Both the position numbers and the translations under genes were made by a program. From Roseateles_C aquae (GTDB lineage: Bacteria > Pseudomonadota > Gammaproteobacteria > Burkholderiales > Burkholderiaceae_C), in assembly GCF_032337115.1 (NCBI RefSeq), contig NZ_JAVXZY010000006.1, positions 298,890 to 362,889 of the forward strand: 64,000 bases of DNA, written 5' to 3'. Under the pieces are notes generated by a model. That model saw nothing but the letters and a program-made list of their open reading frames with translations. It was not told the origin of the DNA and searched no databases. Each line of letters begins with the position of its first letter. Positions within the stretch are counted from its first letter, which is position 1. Shown piece by piece: positions 36,147 to 43,627 of the stretch.

Positions 36147-37175
36147 TTACTTTGCTGAGAATCCCGCCGCCTTGTAGACCGCCTCGACGGTGGCCTTGCC
36201 CACGCGCGATTCCATTTCCTTGTGCACCGGCATCAGCGCCTTCTTCCACTCGGCCAACTCGGCCGCCGTGGGCATGTAGATGGTCGACTTGCCGCTGGCC
36301 TTGATGCCTTGCAGCGCCGCTGCGTTCTCGGTGCTGGCGATGGCGTTGGCATAGGTGCTGGCATCCTTCATCGCACCTTCGAGCTGCGTGCGGATGTCGG
36401 CCGGCAGACCGTCCCAGAACTTCTTGTTGACGATCACCGCATAGGCCAGGTGGCCGTGGTTGGACAGCGTGATGTGCTTCTGCACCTCAAAGATGCGCTG
36501 GGTGTAGAAGTTCGAGGCCACGCCCTCGGTGCCATCCACCACGCCGGATTGCAGCGCCTGGTAGAGCTCGCTGAAGGCCATCACCTGCGGAATGGCGCCC
36601 AGGGCGCGCATCTGCGCGTCCAGCACCTTGCTGGATTGGATGCGCATCTTCATGCCCTTGAAGTCCGCCACATTGTGTAGCGGCTTGTTGGCACTCATGA
36701 TGTGGAAGCCGTTGTCCCAGTAGGCCAGGCCCTTGATGCCCTTGGGCTCCAGCTTCTTGAACAGATCGGCGCCCACGGCCCCATCGGTCACCGCGCGGAA
36801 GGCATCGGTATCCTTGAAGATGAAGGGCAGGTCAAAGACCTCGAATTCCTTCACGCCCAGCGGGCCGAACTTGGCCAGCGAAGGCGCCAGCATCTGCACC
36901 GAGCCCAGCTGCAGCGCCTCCAGCTCTTCCTTATCCTTGTAGAGCTGGCTGTTCGGATAGAGCTCGATCTTGACCTTGCCGCCGGTGCGCTGCTCGGCCA
37001 GCTCCTTGAAGCGCTGCGCACCCTTGCCCTTGGGCGTGTCGGGCGCGACCACATGGCTGAACTTGATGACGATGGGGGTCTGTGCCAGCGTCGGCAATGC
37101 CAGCGTGGCGGCGGCTGCGGTGGCGGCAATCAGAACACTGCGGCGCAGCAGGGCGGTGGTGAGGAAGCGGCTCAT
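36147..37175 (-). CDS. dctP: TRAP transporter substrate-binding protein
   Basis: A 342-residue periplasmic protein with a signal peptide (about residues 1-32, ending LPTLAQ). It begins IVIKFSHVVAPDTPKGKGA and carries the DctP signature ALGAIPQVMAFSELYQALQSGVVDGTEG, where the ligand carboxylate is gripped by a conserved Arg (MRIQSSKV region). This fits C4-dicarboxylates or related organic acids. It is the first gene of dctPQM, divergent from the sensor kinase. The 158-bp gap to dctQ holds only small hairpins. Confidence 0.95.
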   Translation of the reverse strand: MSRFLTTALLRRSVLIAATAAAATLALPTLAQTPIVIKFSHVVAPDTPKGKGAQRFKELAEQRTGGKVKIELYPNSQLYKDKEELEALQLGSVQMLAPSLAKFGPLGVKEFEVFDLPFIFKDTDAFRAVTDGAVGADLFKKLEPKGIKGLAYWDNGFHIMSANKPLHNVADFKGMKMRIQSSKVLDAQMRALGAIPQVMAFSELYQALQSGVVDGTEGVASNFYTQRIFEVQKHITLSNHGHLAYAVIVNKKFWDGLPADIRTQLEGAMKDASTYANAIASTENAAALQGIKASGKSTIYMPTAAELAEWKKALMPVHKEMESRVGKATVEAVYKAAGFSAK

Positions 37176-37263
37176 GTCTGTCTCCAGGCTATTGGCCACG
37201 CAGGACAAGCGCGACCGATCTTGTGTGTCTCGATTGTGCGGAGCGCGCCCCGGCTGCGGTAGT

Positions 37264-37277
37264 TGTGGAGTTCCACA
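37264..37277. promoter_or_regulatory. Candidate operator between dctP and the kinase gene
   Basis: TGTGGAGTTCCACA is a perfect inverted repeat (6-bp arms, 2-bp centre) in the 156-bp gap between the divergent dctP and dctS-like genes. A related half site (GTGCGGA) lies about 30 bp away. Position and symmetry suit the FixJ/NarL-type response regulator encoded next door. Binding is inferred. Confidence 0.5.
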
Positions 37278-37331
37278 TTTCGGCGCGGCCGGTTCGGGCA
37301 AGGCCAGGGGCCAGCCGTAGACTTTGACGCC

Positions 37332-39311
37332 ATGCCCGCCATCGCCCCGCCGCCCCCCGACGCCGCCCTGCCCCGCGGTCGCTGGCAGGCGGCACTGTGG
37401 GCGCTGCCGTTGCTGCTCTCCCTGGCTTTCGTGGCCGGGGTGCTGGCCTGGGTGCGCGCCAACGAGGCCGAGGAACGCGAGCTGCAGCGCCAGACGCTGA
37501 TCTCCGATGCCCTCTCCGCCGAGGCCCAGCTGCGCGCCCGGCTCAGCGACGAGGCGATGCAGCTGCGCGAGCTGGCCCAAGCCCTGGCCGGCGCCGCGCC
37601 GGGCCGCGCCGCACTGGCCGAGAGCAACGCCGTCAACGCCGGGCTGCGCCGGCTGTGGCTGTCGGTCACCTGGCTCGACGCCCGCAACCGTGTGCTCGCC
37701 CAGCTGCCTGAACCGGGCGCGCTGACGGCCAAGGAGGAAGGCCTGTCGCTGCACCTGGTCACGCCGGTCGGCGAACGCGGCGCCGAGGGCACGCTGGTGG
37801 TGCGCTACTCGCCGGCCCTGCTGCTCAAGCGCGGCGTGCCCTGGTGGCTGGCACGCAAATACGACGTGCAGCTGGTCGACAGCGCCGATCAGGTGATCGC
37901 CTCCAGCACCGACGGTCCGATGCGTGCCGCCGGCGGGCCGGAACGGCTGAGCTACCGCGTCAGCCTGCCCGGCCCCTTACGCGCCGGCCCCTTGACCGAG
38001 AACGCGCTCAGCGATGCGGCGCTGGAGCTGACGCTGCGCGAGCCCCTGGGCCCCACGGTGCGCCCGCTGGCCCTGGTGCTGATGGCCGGCTTCGTGCCGC
38101 TGATCGGCGTGGCCAGCTGGCTGTTGCGCCGGCAGATGCGCCAGGTCTCGCGCGCCGAAGCCGCCTGGCGCACCGAGGCGGCCTGGCGCCGCGCGATGGA
38201 GGATTCCGCCCTGGTGGCACTGCGCGCCCGCGACGCCGAAGGTCGGCTGCTCTATGTGAACCGCACCTTTTGCGACATGGTCGGCCTGAGCGCCGAGGCC
38301 TTGATTGGACTGCGCCCGCCCATGCCCTACTGGCCGCCGGACCAGCTCGAAGAAACCATGCAACGCAACCGCCGCAACCTCGCCGGCCACGCGCCACGCG
38401 AGGGCTATGAGGCGCGCTGGCGGCGCAACGATGGCCAGCTGCTCGACGTGATGGTGTTCGAGTCCCCGCTGGTCGATGCCAGCGGCCGCCAGATCGGCTG
38501 GATGGGCTCCATCATCGACATCACCGCGCGCAAGCGGCTCGAAGAGCGCGAACGTCGCCAGATTGAAACCCTGGCGCACAACGCCCGGCTGACCATGCTG
38601 GGCGAGGTCGCGTCAACGCTGGCCCATGAGCTGAACCAGCCGCTGACAGCCATCGCCAGCTACAACGCCGGCATCATCAACTCGCTGGCCCGGCTGGGCA
38701 TTGACGACGCGCCGGTGCGCGGCGCGCTGCAGCGACTGGGCGAACACGCCGCGCAGGCCGGCCGTGTCGTGCAACGCATCCGCGAGTTCCTCAGCCGCCG
38801 CGAGCCGCAGCACGAGCGCTGTGATCTGCACGCAGTGATACGCGCCGCGCTGGCCCTGATGGACAAGGAGTTGCGCCGGCGCCAGATCGAGCTGCGCCTG
38901 CGGCTGGCGCCCACCCTGCCGGTGGTCATCGCCGATGCGGTGCTGATCGAGCAGGTGGTGATCAATCTGGTTCGCAATGCCGCCGATGCCTTGCAGCAGC
39001 AGGACGGCGCGCGGCTGATCGAGCTGAGCACGCAGCTGGTTGGCGCCCCGGAGGCTCGCTTTGTGCGCATCACCGTGCAGGACACCGGCCCGGGCCTGGG
39101 CGGCCGCAGCGTCGAGGCGCTGTGTGCGCCCTTCTTCTCGACCAAGGCCGAGGGCATGGGCATGGGCCTGGCGATCTGCCGTTCCATCGTCGAAGCCCAC
39201 CACGGTGTGCTCGATGCGCAGGAGGCCTCCGGCGGCGGCGCCAGTTTCAGCTTCAGCCTGCCGGCCGGCGAGCGCGCGCAAAACAGCGAAGATGCGCTGG
39301 GTGAATCCTGA
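37332..39311 (+). CDS. dctS: DctS-type sensor histidine kinase with PAS domain
   Basis: A 659-residue inner-membrane kinase: two membrane spans (about residues 20-42 and 240-262) flank a periplasmic sensor region. A PAS domain follows (about 285-400, ARDAEGRLLYVNRTFCDMVG). The H-box LAHELNQPLTAIASYNAGI has the phospho-His at about 432. The N box INLVRNAADALQQ and G boxes (DTGPGLGG, GMGMGLAICRSIVE) complete the ATPase. HELNQPL kinases pair with FixJ-like regulators. It is 11 bp ahead of the regulator gene and divergent from dctPQM, so it probably senses the imported acid. Confidence 0.93.
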   Translation: MPAIAPPPPDAALPRGRWQAALWALPLLLSLAFVAGVLAWVRANEAEERELQRQTLISDALSAEAQLRARLSDEAMQLRELAQALAGAAPGRAALAESNAVNAGLRRLWLSVTWLDARNRVLAQLPEPGALTAKEEGLSLHLVTPVGERGAEGTLVVRYSPALLLKRGVPWWLARKYDVQLVDSADQVIASSTDGPMRAAGGPERLSYRVSLPGPLRAGPLTENALSDAALELTLREPLGPTVRPLALVLMAGFVPLIGVASWLLRRQMRQVSRAEAAWRTEAAWRRAMEDSALVALRARDAEGRLLYVNRTFCDMVGLSAEALIGLRPPMPYWPPDQLEETMQRNRRNLAGHAPREGYEARWRRNDGQLLDVMVFESPLVDASGRQIGWMGSIIDITARKRLEERERRQIETLAHNARLTMLGEVASTLAHELNQPLTAIASYNAGIINSLARLGIDDAPVRGALQRLGEHAAQAGRVVQRIREFLSRREPQHERCDLHAVIRAALALMDKELRRRQIELRLRLAPTLPVVIADAVLIEQVVINLVRNAADALQQQDGARLIELSTQLVGAPEARFVRITVQDTGPGLGGRSVEALCAPFFSTKAEGMGMGLAICRSIVEAHHGVLDAQEASGGGASFSFSLPAGERAQNSEDALGES

Positions 39312-39322
39312 ACCGCGATGCC

Positions 39323-39934
39323 ATGACCGAGACCGCCACCATCTATCTCGTTGACGACGACGCCGGCGTGCGCGATGCCCTGGCCTTCCTGCTCGGCTCG
39401 CGCGGCCTGCAGGTGCGCTGCTTCGACGGCGGCCCGGCGCTGCTGCAGATGCTGGACGCCAGCCCGCGGCCACCCTTGGGCGTGTTCCTGCTCGACATCC
39501 GCATGGAGCCGATGTCAGGCACCCGCCTGCACGATGAGCTGATCGAGCGCCAGCTGAAGAACCCGGTGCTCTTCCTGACCGGCCATGGCGACATCCCCAT
39601 GGTTGTTGACGCCTTGAAGAAAGGCGCTTTCGATTTCCTCGAGAAGCCCTACAGCGATAACGCCCTGGTTGACCGCCTTGAGCAGGCTCTGGCCGTGGCC
39701 ACCGCGATGCAGGCCGAAGGCGCCCAGGCCGCCGAACGCGAGGCCCGCCTGGCCAGCCTGACCGAGCGCGAACGCGAGGTGATGCAGCGGGTGGCCGCCG
39801 GCAAGCTAAACAAGGTCATCGCCGACGAGCTGCATGTTTCTGTCCGCACGGTCGAGGTCCACCGGGCGCGCGTTTTTGCGAAGTTGGGGGTGAGGTCGGC
39901 GGCGGAGTTGGCAACGTGGTTGGCGGCGGGGTGA
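39323..39934 (+). CDS. dctR: DctR-type response regulator, FixJ/LuxR class
   Basis: A 203-residue regulator: receiver domain (about 1-125) with VDDDAGVRDAL acidic pocket, phospho-Asp in LLDIRMEPMSG, Thr in LTGHGD and Lys in LEKPYSD; then a LuxR-type HTH (LTEREREVMQRVAAGKLNKVIADELHV, split by the recognition helix SVRTVEVHRARVF). It is the last gene of the two-component pair and probably activates dctPQM. Confidence 0.94.
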   Translation: MTETATIYLVDDDAGVRDALAFLLGSRGLQVRCFDGGPALLQMLDASPRPPLGVFLLDIRMEPMSGTRLHDELIERQLKNPVLFLTGHGDIPMVVDALKKGAFDFLEKPYSDNALVDRLEQALAVATAMQAEGAQAAEREARLASLTEREREVMQRVAAGKLNKVIADELHVSVRTVEVHRARVFAKLGVRSAAELATWLAAG

Positions 39935-39973
39935 GAGCTTGGCGTTTAGCGTTTAGCGTTTTGTGTTCTTGCG

Positions 39974-40543
39974 TTGAGCAGCTACTCGCTGAGAGGATTG
40001 CTGGCTGAGTGAGAGCCCGCCGGGATTCCGCCCCGGCCGGCGGGTAACTTTGGCTTCGCCGAAACTTCGTTTTCTTCTGCTGGCTCAGAAGAAAGTCACC
40101 AAAGAAGAGAGCCCGAAATGCAAACGTGCGACTTGACCGAGCGGCACGCTCGCTGACGCTCGGGGCAAGCTCAGGCACGAAGGGGCAGCTGATCACCGCC
40201 AAACGGCTACACCGCTGGTTCGGCATGCTGGGCTCTGGAAGAAGACCGAATGCCCAAACAGCCGAAGACATCTGATGGCCCAACGCCGTGGCCGTTGGCT
40301 GTTCTGCCAGAGACCAGCATGCCGAACCGACCGTTGAGCCGTCTAGCGGTGATCAGCTGCCCCTTGTGTCGCTACCTCGGTTCGAGCGCAAGCGAGCAAC
40401 TCGCTCAGTAAAGTCGCACGTTCAGGCGTTCTTCTTTGGTGACTTTCTTCTGAGCCAGCAGAAGAAAGTTACTCGCCCTGCCGGGGCGACAACCCGGCGG
40501 GCTCTCTCCCAAACAGCAAGCCTCTCAGCGAGTAGCTGCTCAA
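39974..40543. repeat. Long fold-back (inverted-repeat) element, non-coding
   Basis: The 684-bp gap between dctR and the MFS gene is a nearly symmetric palindrome centred near 40270. Exact arm pairs are 39974-39996 with 40521-40543 (23 bp), 40011-40024 with 40493-40506 (14 bp), 40071-40107 with 40431-40467 (37 bp), 40182-40199 with 40346-40363 (18 bp), and 40217-40231 with 40313-40327 (15 bp). The 37-bp arms are themselves hairpins (TTCTTCTG / CAGAAGAA). A degenerate third copy of the outer unit continues to about 40610. No gene is evident. This resembles dispersed palindromic repeats of Comamonadaceae-type genomes. Confidence 0.85.
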
Positions 40544-40618
40544 GCAACGACAAGGGCGGAATCCCGGCGGGCTCTCACCCAAGCCGCAAACGCATCAGCG
40601 TGTAGCTGCGCGATCCCA

Positions 40619-41947
40619 TCAAGCAAACGCAATCCGCCGAATCGGCGTCATCACCGCGCCAAAGGCCACGATCAGCAACAGCGCCAGCCCGCTGGCAGTG
40701 AACAGATCAGCCGGGCTCAGCACCCGCAATGCAGCCCCCGCCGCAGCCGAGGCCAAGGGCGCCAGGCCCATGAAGATGAACATGAAGAGGCTCATCGCGC
40801 GGCCCATCATCGCGGCCGGTACGCGGCGCTGCATCCAGCTGAACACGGCCACCTGCACCGTGCCAGCCAGCGCCCCCAATGGCAGCAGCAAGGCGGCGCC
40901 CTGCCAGCTGGCGTGGATGTGGCCGAAAGGCATGAAGACCAGGGCGGCAATCGTATCGATCAACAGAATCGTCGCGCCCAGGCTGGACAAGCGCCAGTGC
41001 GGCTTGGCGCCAGCAATGCCCATGCCGACCAGGCTGCCCAGGCCGTGCACGGTGAACATCAGGCCCAAAGCCGCCGCCCCATCGGGCAGCTGCGTCTTGG
41101 CCAGCACCGGCAGCGCCACCTGGATGGGGCCGACGACGAAAAAGGACACCGCGGCGAAGTACAGGCACAGCGTGCGCAGCTCGACATCGCGCCAGCACCA
41201 GCGCATCGCCTCGGCAATCGACTGCAGCACTGGCTGCCTGGCTTCGTCGCCCGGCTCGCTCGCCAGCAGGCGCACCTGGGCCAGCGTCCAGCTGGAGATC
41301 AGAAAGCTCAGCGCGTCAAAGCCAAAGGCCAGCGCCAGACCATGCCGATCGGCGCCCGCCGCCGCCTCGCGCAAGGCCGGGTCAGCGCCCAGACCGGCGA
41401 TCAGCAGGCCGGCCAGCACCGGGCCGAGCAGCACCGAGAGCTGGCGCATGCCCATCAAAACACCATTGGCCATCTGCAGGCCGTCCTTGGGCAAGACCTG
41501 GGGCAGGATGGAGCTGCCGGCCGGGTAGCTGAAGGCGGTCGCCAGCCCGATGGCCAGGCTGATGGCGTAGACCAGCGGCAGGCTGACCGTGCCGGTCCAG
41601 ACCAGCGCCGCGAGTGTCGCCAGCAAGGCGCCGTTGACCAGCTTGGTCAGCATCAGCACGGCCTTGGACGAATAGCGGTCGACGATGGCACCGCCGACCA
41701 GAATGAACAGCGCCCGCGGCAGACTGCCCAGCGCCAGCACCGTGCCCAGCACCAGCGGATCCTGGCTCAGCTGCAAGACCAGCCAGGGCATGGCAATCAA
41801 GGTGAACTGGTCGCCCAGCATCGACAGCAGGCCGCCGCCCAGCAGCCAGCGGAAATTGGCGTTGGCAAACAGGGCGCGACGGGCGGCGGCGGCCTGCTCC
41901 TTGCTTGGCGCCACCGGCTCGGGCGCCGTCAGGTTTTCTGTACTCAT
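40619..41947 (-). CDS. MFS transporter (MFS_3 / enterobactin-exporter-like)
   Basis: A 442-residue protein with twelve membrane spans. It starts MSTENLTAPEPVAPSK, then NFRWLLGGGLLSMLGDQFT, the usual entry of MFS_3 multidrug or siderophore exporters, with motif-A-like GAIVDRYSSKAVLM. It lies 45 bp downstream of a TipAS-type MerR regulator, probably in the same operon, which points to drug or toxic-compound export. Confidence 0.9.
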   Translation of the reverse strand: MSTENLTAPEPVAPSKEQAAAARRALFANANFRWLLGGGLLSMLGDQFTLIAMPWLVLQLSQDPLVLGTVLALGSLPRALFILVGGAIVDRYSSKAVLMLTKLVNGALLATLAALVWTGTVSLPLVYAISLAIGLATAFSYPAGSSILPQVLPKDGLQMANGVLMGMRQLSVLLGPVLAGLLIAGLGADPALREAAAGADRHGLALAFGFDALSFLISSWTLAQVRLLASEPGDEARQPVLQSIAEAMRWCWRDVELRTLCLYFAAVSFFVVGPIQVALPVLAKTQLPDGAAALGLMFTVHGLGSLVGMGIAGAKPHWRLSSLGATILLIDTIAALVFMPFGHIHASWQGAALLLPLGALAGTVQVAVFSWMQRRVPAAMMGRAMSLFMFIFMGLAPLASAAAGAALRVLSPADLFTASGLALLLIVAFGAVMTPIRRIAFA

Positions 41948-41992
41948 GGTGTCTTGTTCTCGTCGGTTCCTGGGCACCAGCGCGTCGAGGCT

Positions 41993-42781
41993 TCAGGCTG
42001 CTGGCGCGGTGCCGGGCTTCTGCGCTCGCACGGCAGCCATCGCTTCTCGCAGGTAGGCAATCAGCTCGGGCGTGACGCCGGTATAGCGCTGCAGCTCGCC
42101 TTCCTTGGCGTACATGGTGCTGACCTTGGCACGCAGGGCCTCGTTCTTGCCGACAAAGGCCTCGGTCAGTTCCACCCAGCGGCGCGCGATCGCCTGCACC
42201 TCGGGGCTCTGCGCCGGCACGCCGTCCTGCATCGCCTGGCGGGCCTGGGCTATCAATCGCGGCCATTCGGCTTCGGCATCGCTCAACCGCTGCTCGCCCA
42301 TCTCGGACTTCAGCGTCGCCAACGATTGCCGATCGGCATCGCTGAGGTATTTGTCATGCATGCGCATCATCGACATCGCGAACAGCAGATGGTCGATCAG
42401 CGTCTTGCCCGCCGCCGCAAAGGGCGGTGGTTCGGCCGCTTCGCTCATGTCAGCGCGCCTGGCCACATGCTGCAGGGCGTCCAGCAAGGCGCGCTGGCGA
42501 ACCATCTGCGCCTCGATCTGGCCGATCTGCTGGGCCAGCACCTCGCGCAGCGGCGGGTCCTCGCCGTCGAGCAAAGGGCCAATGTCCTTCAGCGCCAAGC
42601 CGGTCTGGCGCAGGGCCAGCAGGCGGTGCAGGCGCCGCACATCGGCCTCGTTGTACTGGCGGTAGCCGGCCTCGCTGCGGCCCGAGGGGCGCAGGAGGCC
42701 GAGTTCTTCGTAGTGGTGCAGCGCGCGCACCGTCAAGCCGCTGCGCCGAGCCAGTTCGCCCACGCTGTAGTCCATGCTCAT
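41993..42781 (-). CDS. MerR-family regulator with TipAS effector domain
   Basis: A 262-residue regulator. The N-terminal MerR HTH is YSVGELARRSGLTVRALHHY, with wing and dimer helix to about residue 125. The C-terminal about 120 residues are an all-helical TipAS-type ligand-binding domain. Such regulators sense hydrophobic peptides or drugs. A canonical MerR promoter lies just upstream, and an MFS pump is downstream, so it probably autoactivates the pump operon on ligand binding. Confidence 0.92.
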   Translation of the reverse strand: MSMDYSVGELARRSGLTVRALHHYEELGLLRPSGRSEAGYRQYNEADVRRLHRLLALRQTGLALKDIGPLLDGEDPPLREVLAQQIGQIEAQMVRQRALLDALQHVARRADMSEAAEPPPFAAAGKTLIDHLLFAMSMMRMHDKYLSDADRQSLATLKSEMGEQRLSDAEAEWPRLIAQARQAMQDGVPAQSPEVQAIARRWVELTEAFVGKNEALRAKVSTMYAKEGELQRYTGVTPELIAYLREAMAAVRAQKPGTAPAA

Positions 42782-42812
42782 TCGTTCCTGTGGTTCTCAA
42801 CTCGGACCGGAT

Positions 42813-42843
42813 GATGCGGCCTGACGCTACGTCAGGGTCAAGC
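42813..42843 (-). promoter_or_regulatory. MerR-type promoter with 19-bp spacer and operator
   Basis: On the minus strand, TTGACC (42843-42838) and CATCAT (42818-42813) are separated by 19 bp, the stretched spacer that MerR proteins twist. The spacer holds the dyad CTGACGTAGCGTCAG. It ends 31 bp upstream of the MerR ATG, so the regulator and pump are likely autoregulated. Confidence 0.65.
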
Positions 42844-42875
42844 CCTGATTCACGCTTCTTGGCAGGCTGTGCCGA

Positions 42876-43526
42876 TCAGCTCGCACGCGCCAAGGCCAAA
42901 CGGCCGGCGATCAACACGAACAAAGCCCCGATCAGGCCATTGCCGTGGCGCGACAGCGCACCGCGCCCCAGGCGCAGCTGCTTCAGCTGCGCGAACAGCA
43001 GGGCCACGGCCAGATTGAACAGCAGTGCCAGCAGCGTCAGCAGCAGTCCCAGCGTGGCCAGCTGCAGCGGTGCGGCGGCAAAGGCCGGATCGACGAACTG
43101 CGGGATGAAGACCGAAAAGAACAGCAGGGCCTTGGGGTTGAGCAGATTGTTCAGCAGCCCTGCCATGAAGATCTGCGTGACGCTGCGGACCTCGGGGCGG
43201 CCCGCCACCGCCTCAACCGGCAGGCGCCGTTCACGCCACCAGCGGCGCAGCAGCGACAGGCCCATCCAGCCCAGATAGGCGGCACCGGCCCAGCGCACCG
43301 CCGTGGCAATGCTGGGCCAGGTTTCCATCAGATGACCGAGGCCGGCCGCGACCAGCGTCGTCTGCAGCAGGCCGGCTGCGCCTATGCCCAGCGCGCAGGC
43401 GGCGCCGTAGCGGGCGCCGCGCGTGGCCGCCTGGCTGGTGATCAGGAAGAAATCGGGGCCTGGCACCAGCATCAGCACCGCCACGGCGGCCAGAAAGGCA
43501 GGCAGAACATCGGGATTGATCCACAT
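42876..43526 (-). CDS. LysE/RhtB-family amino-acid exporter
   Basis: A 216-residue protein with six membrane spans, opening MWINPDVLPAFLAAVAVLML and VPGPDFFLITSQAATRGARY, the LysE/RhtB signature; a second conserved block is GLLNNLLNPKALLFF. It exports amino acids or derivatives such as homoserine. The ribosome site GGAG is only about 20 bp downstream of the terminator of the hydrolase gene, so its own promoter position is unclear and read-through is possible. Confidence 0.92.
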   Translation of the reverse strand: MWINPDVLPAFLAAVAVLMLVPGPDFFLITSQAATRGARYGAACALGIGAAGLLQTTLVAAGLGHLMETWPSIATAVRWAGAAYLGWMGLSLLRRWWRERRLPVEAVAGRPEVRSVTQIFMAGLLNNLLNPKALLFFSVFIPQFVDPAFAAAPLQLATLGLLLTLLALLFNLAVALLFAQLKQLRLGRGALSRHGNGLIGALFVLIAGRLALARAS

Positions 43527-43546
43527 GTGAGGCGGCTCCAAAAGCA

Positions 43547-43570
43547 AACGCCCGCAGGGCTGCGGGCGTT
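43547..43570 (-). terminator. Terminator of the serine hydrolase gene
   Basis: AACGCCCGCA (43547-43556) pairs with TGCGGGCGTT (43561-43570), a 10-bp stem with a 4-nt loop. On the minus strand it is followed by TTGCTTTTGG. It lies between the hydrolase stop and the LysE start, close enough to act as an attenuator. Confidence 0.7.
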
Positions 43571-43627
43571 GCACATTGTCAGGCGTCCGGGCTGGCTGCC
43601 CGAAAGCCATGGTCCGGCGGCGTCGCC

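Noticed and set aside
39935..40618. Small protein genes in the fold-back element
   Set aside because: Open frames of about 105-155 residues exist on both strands but simply mirror each other through the palindrome; no ribosome sites or domain features.
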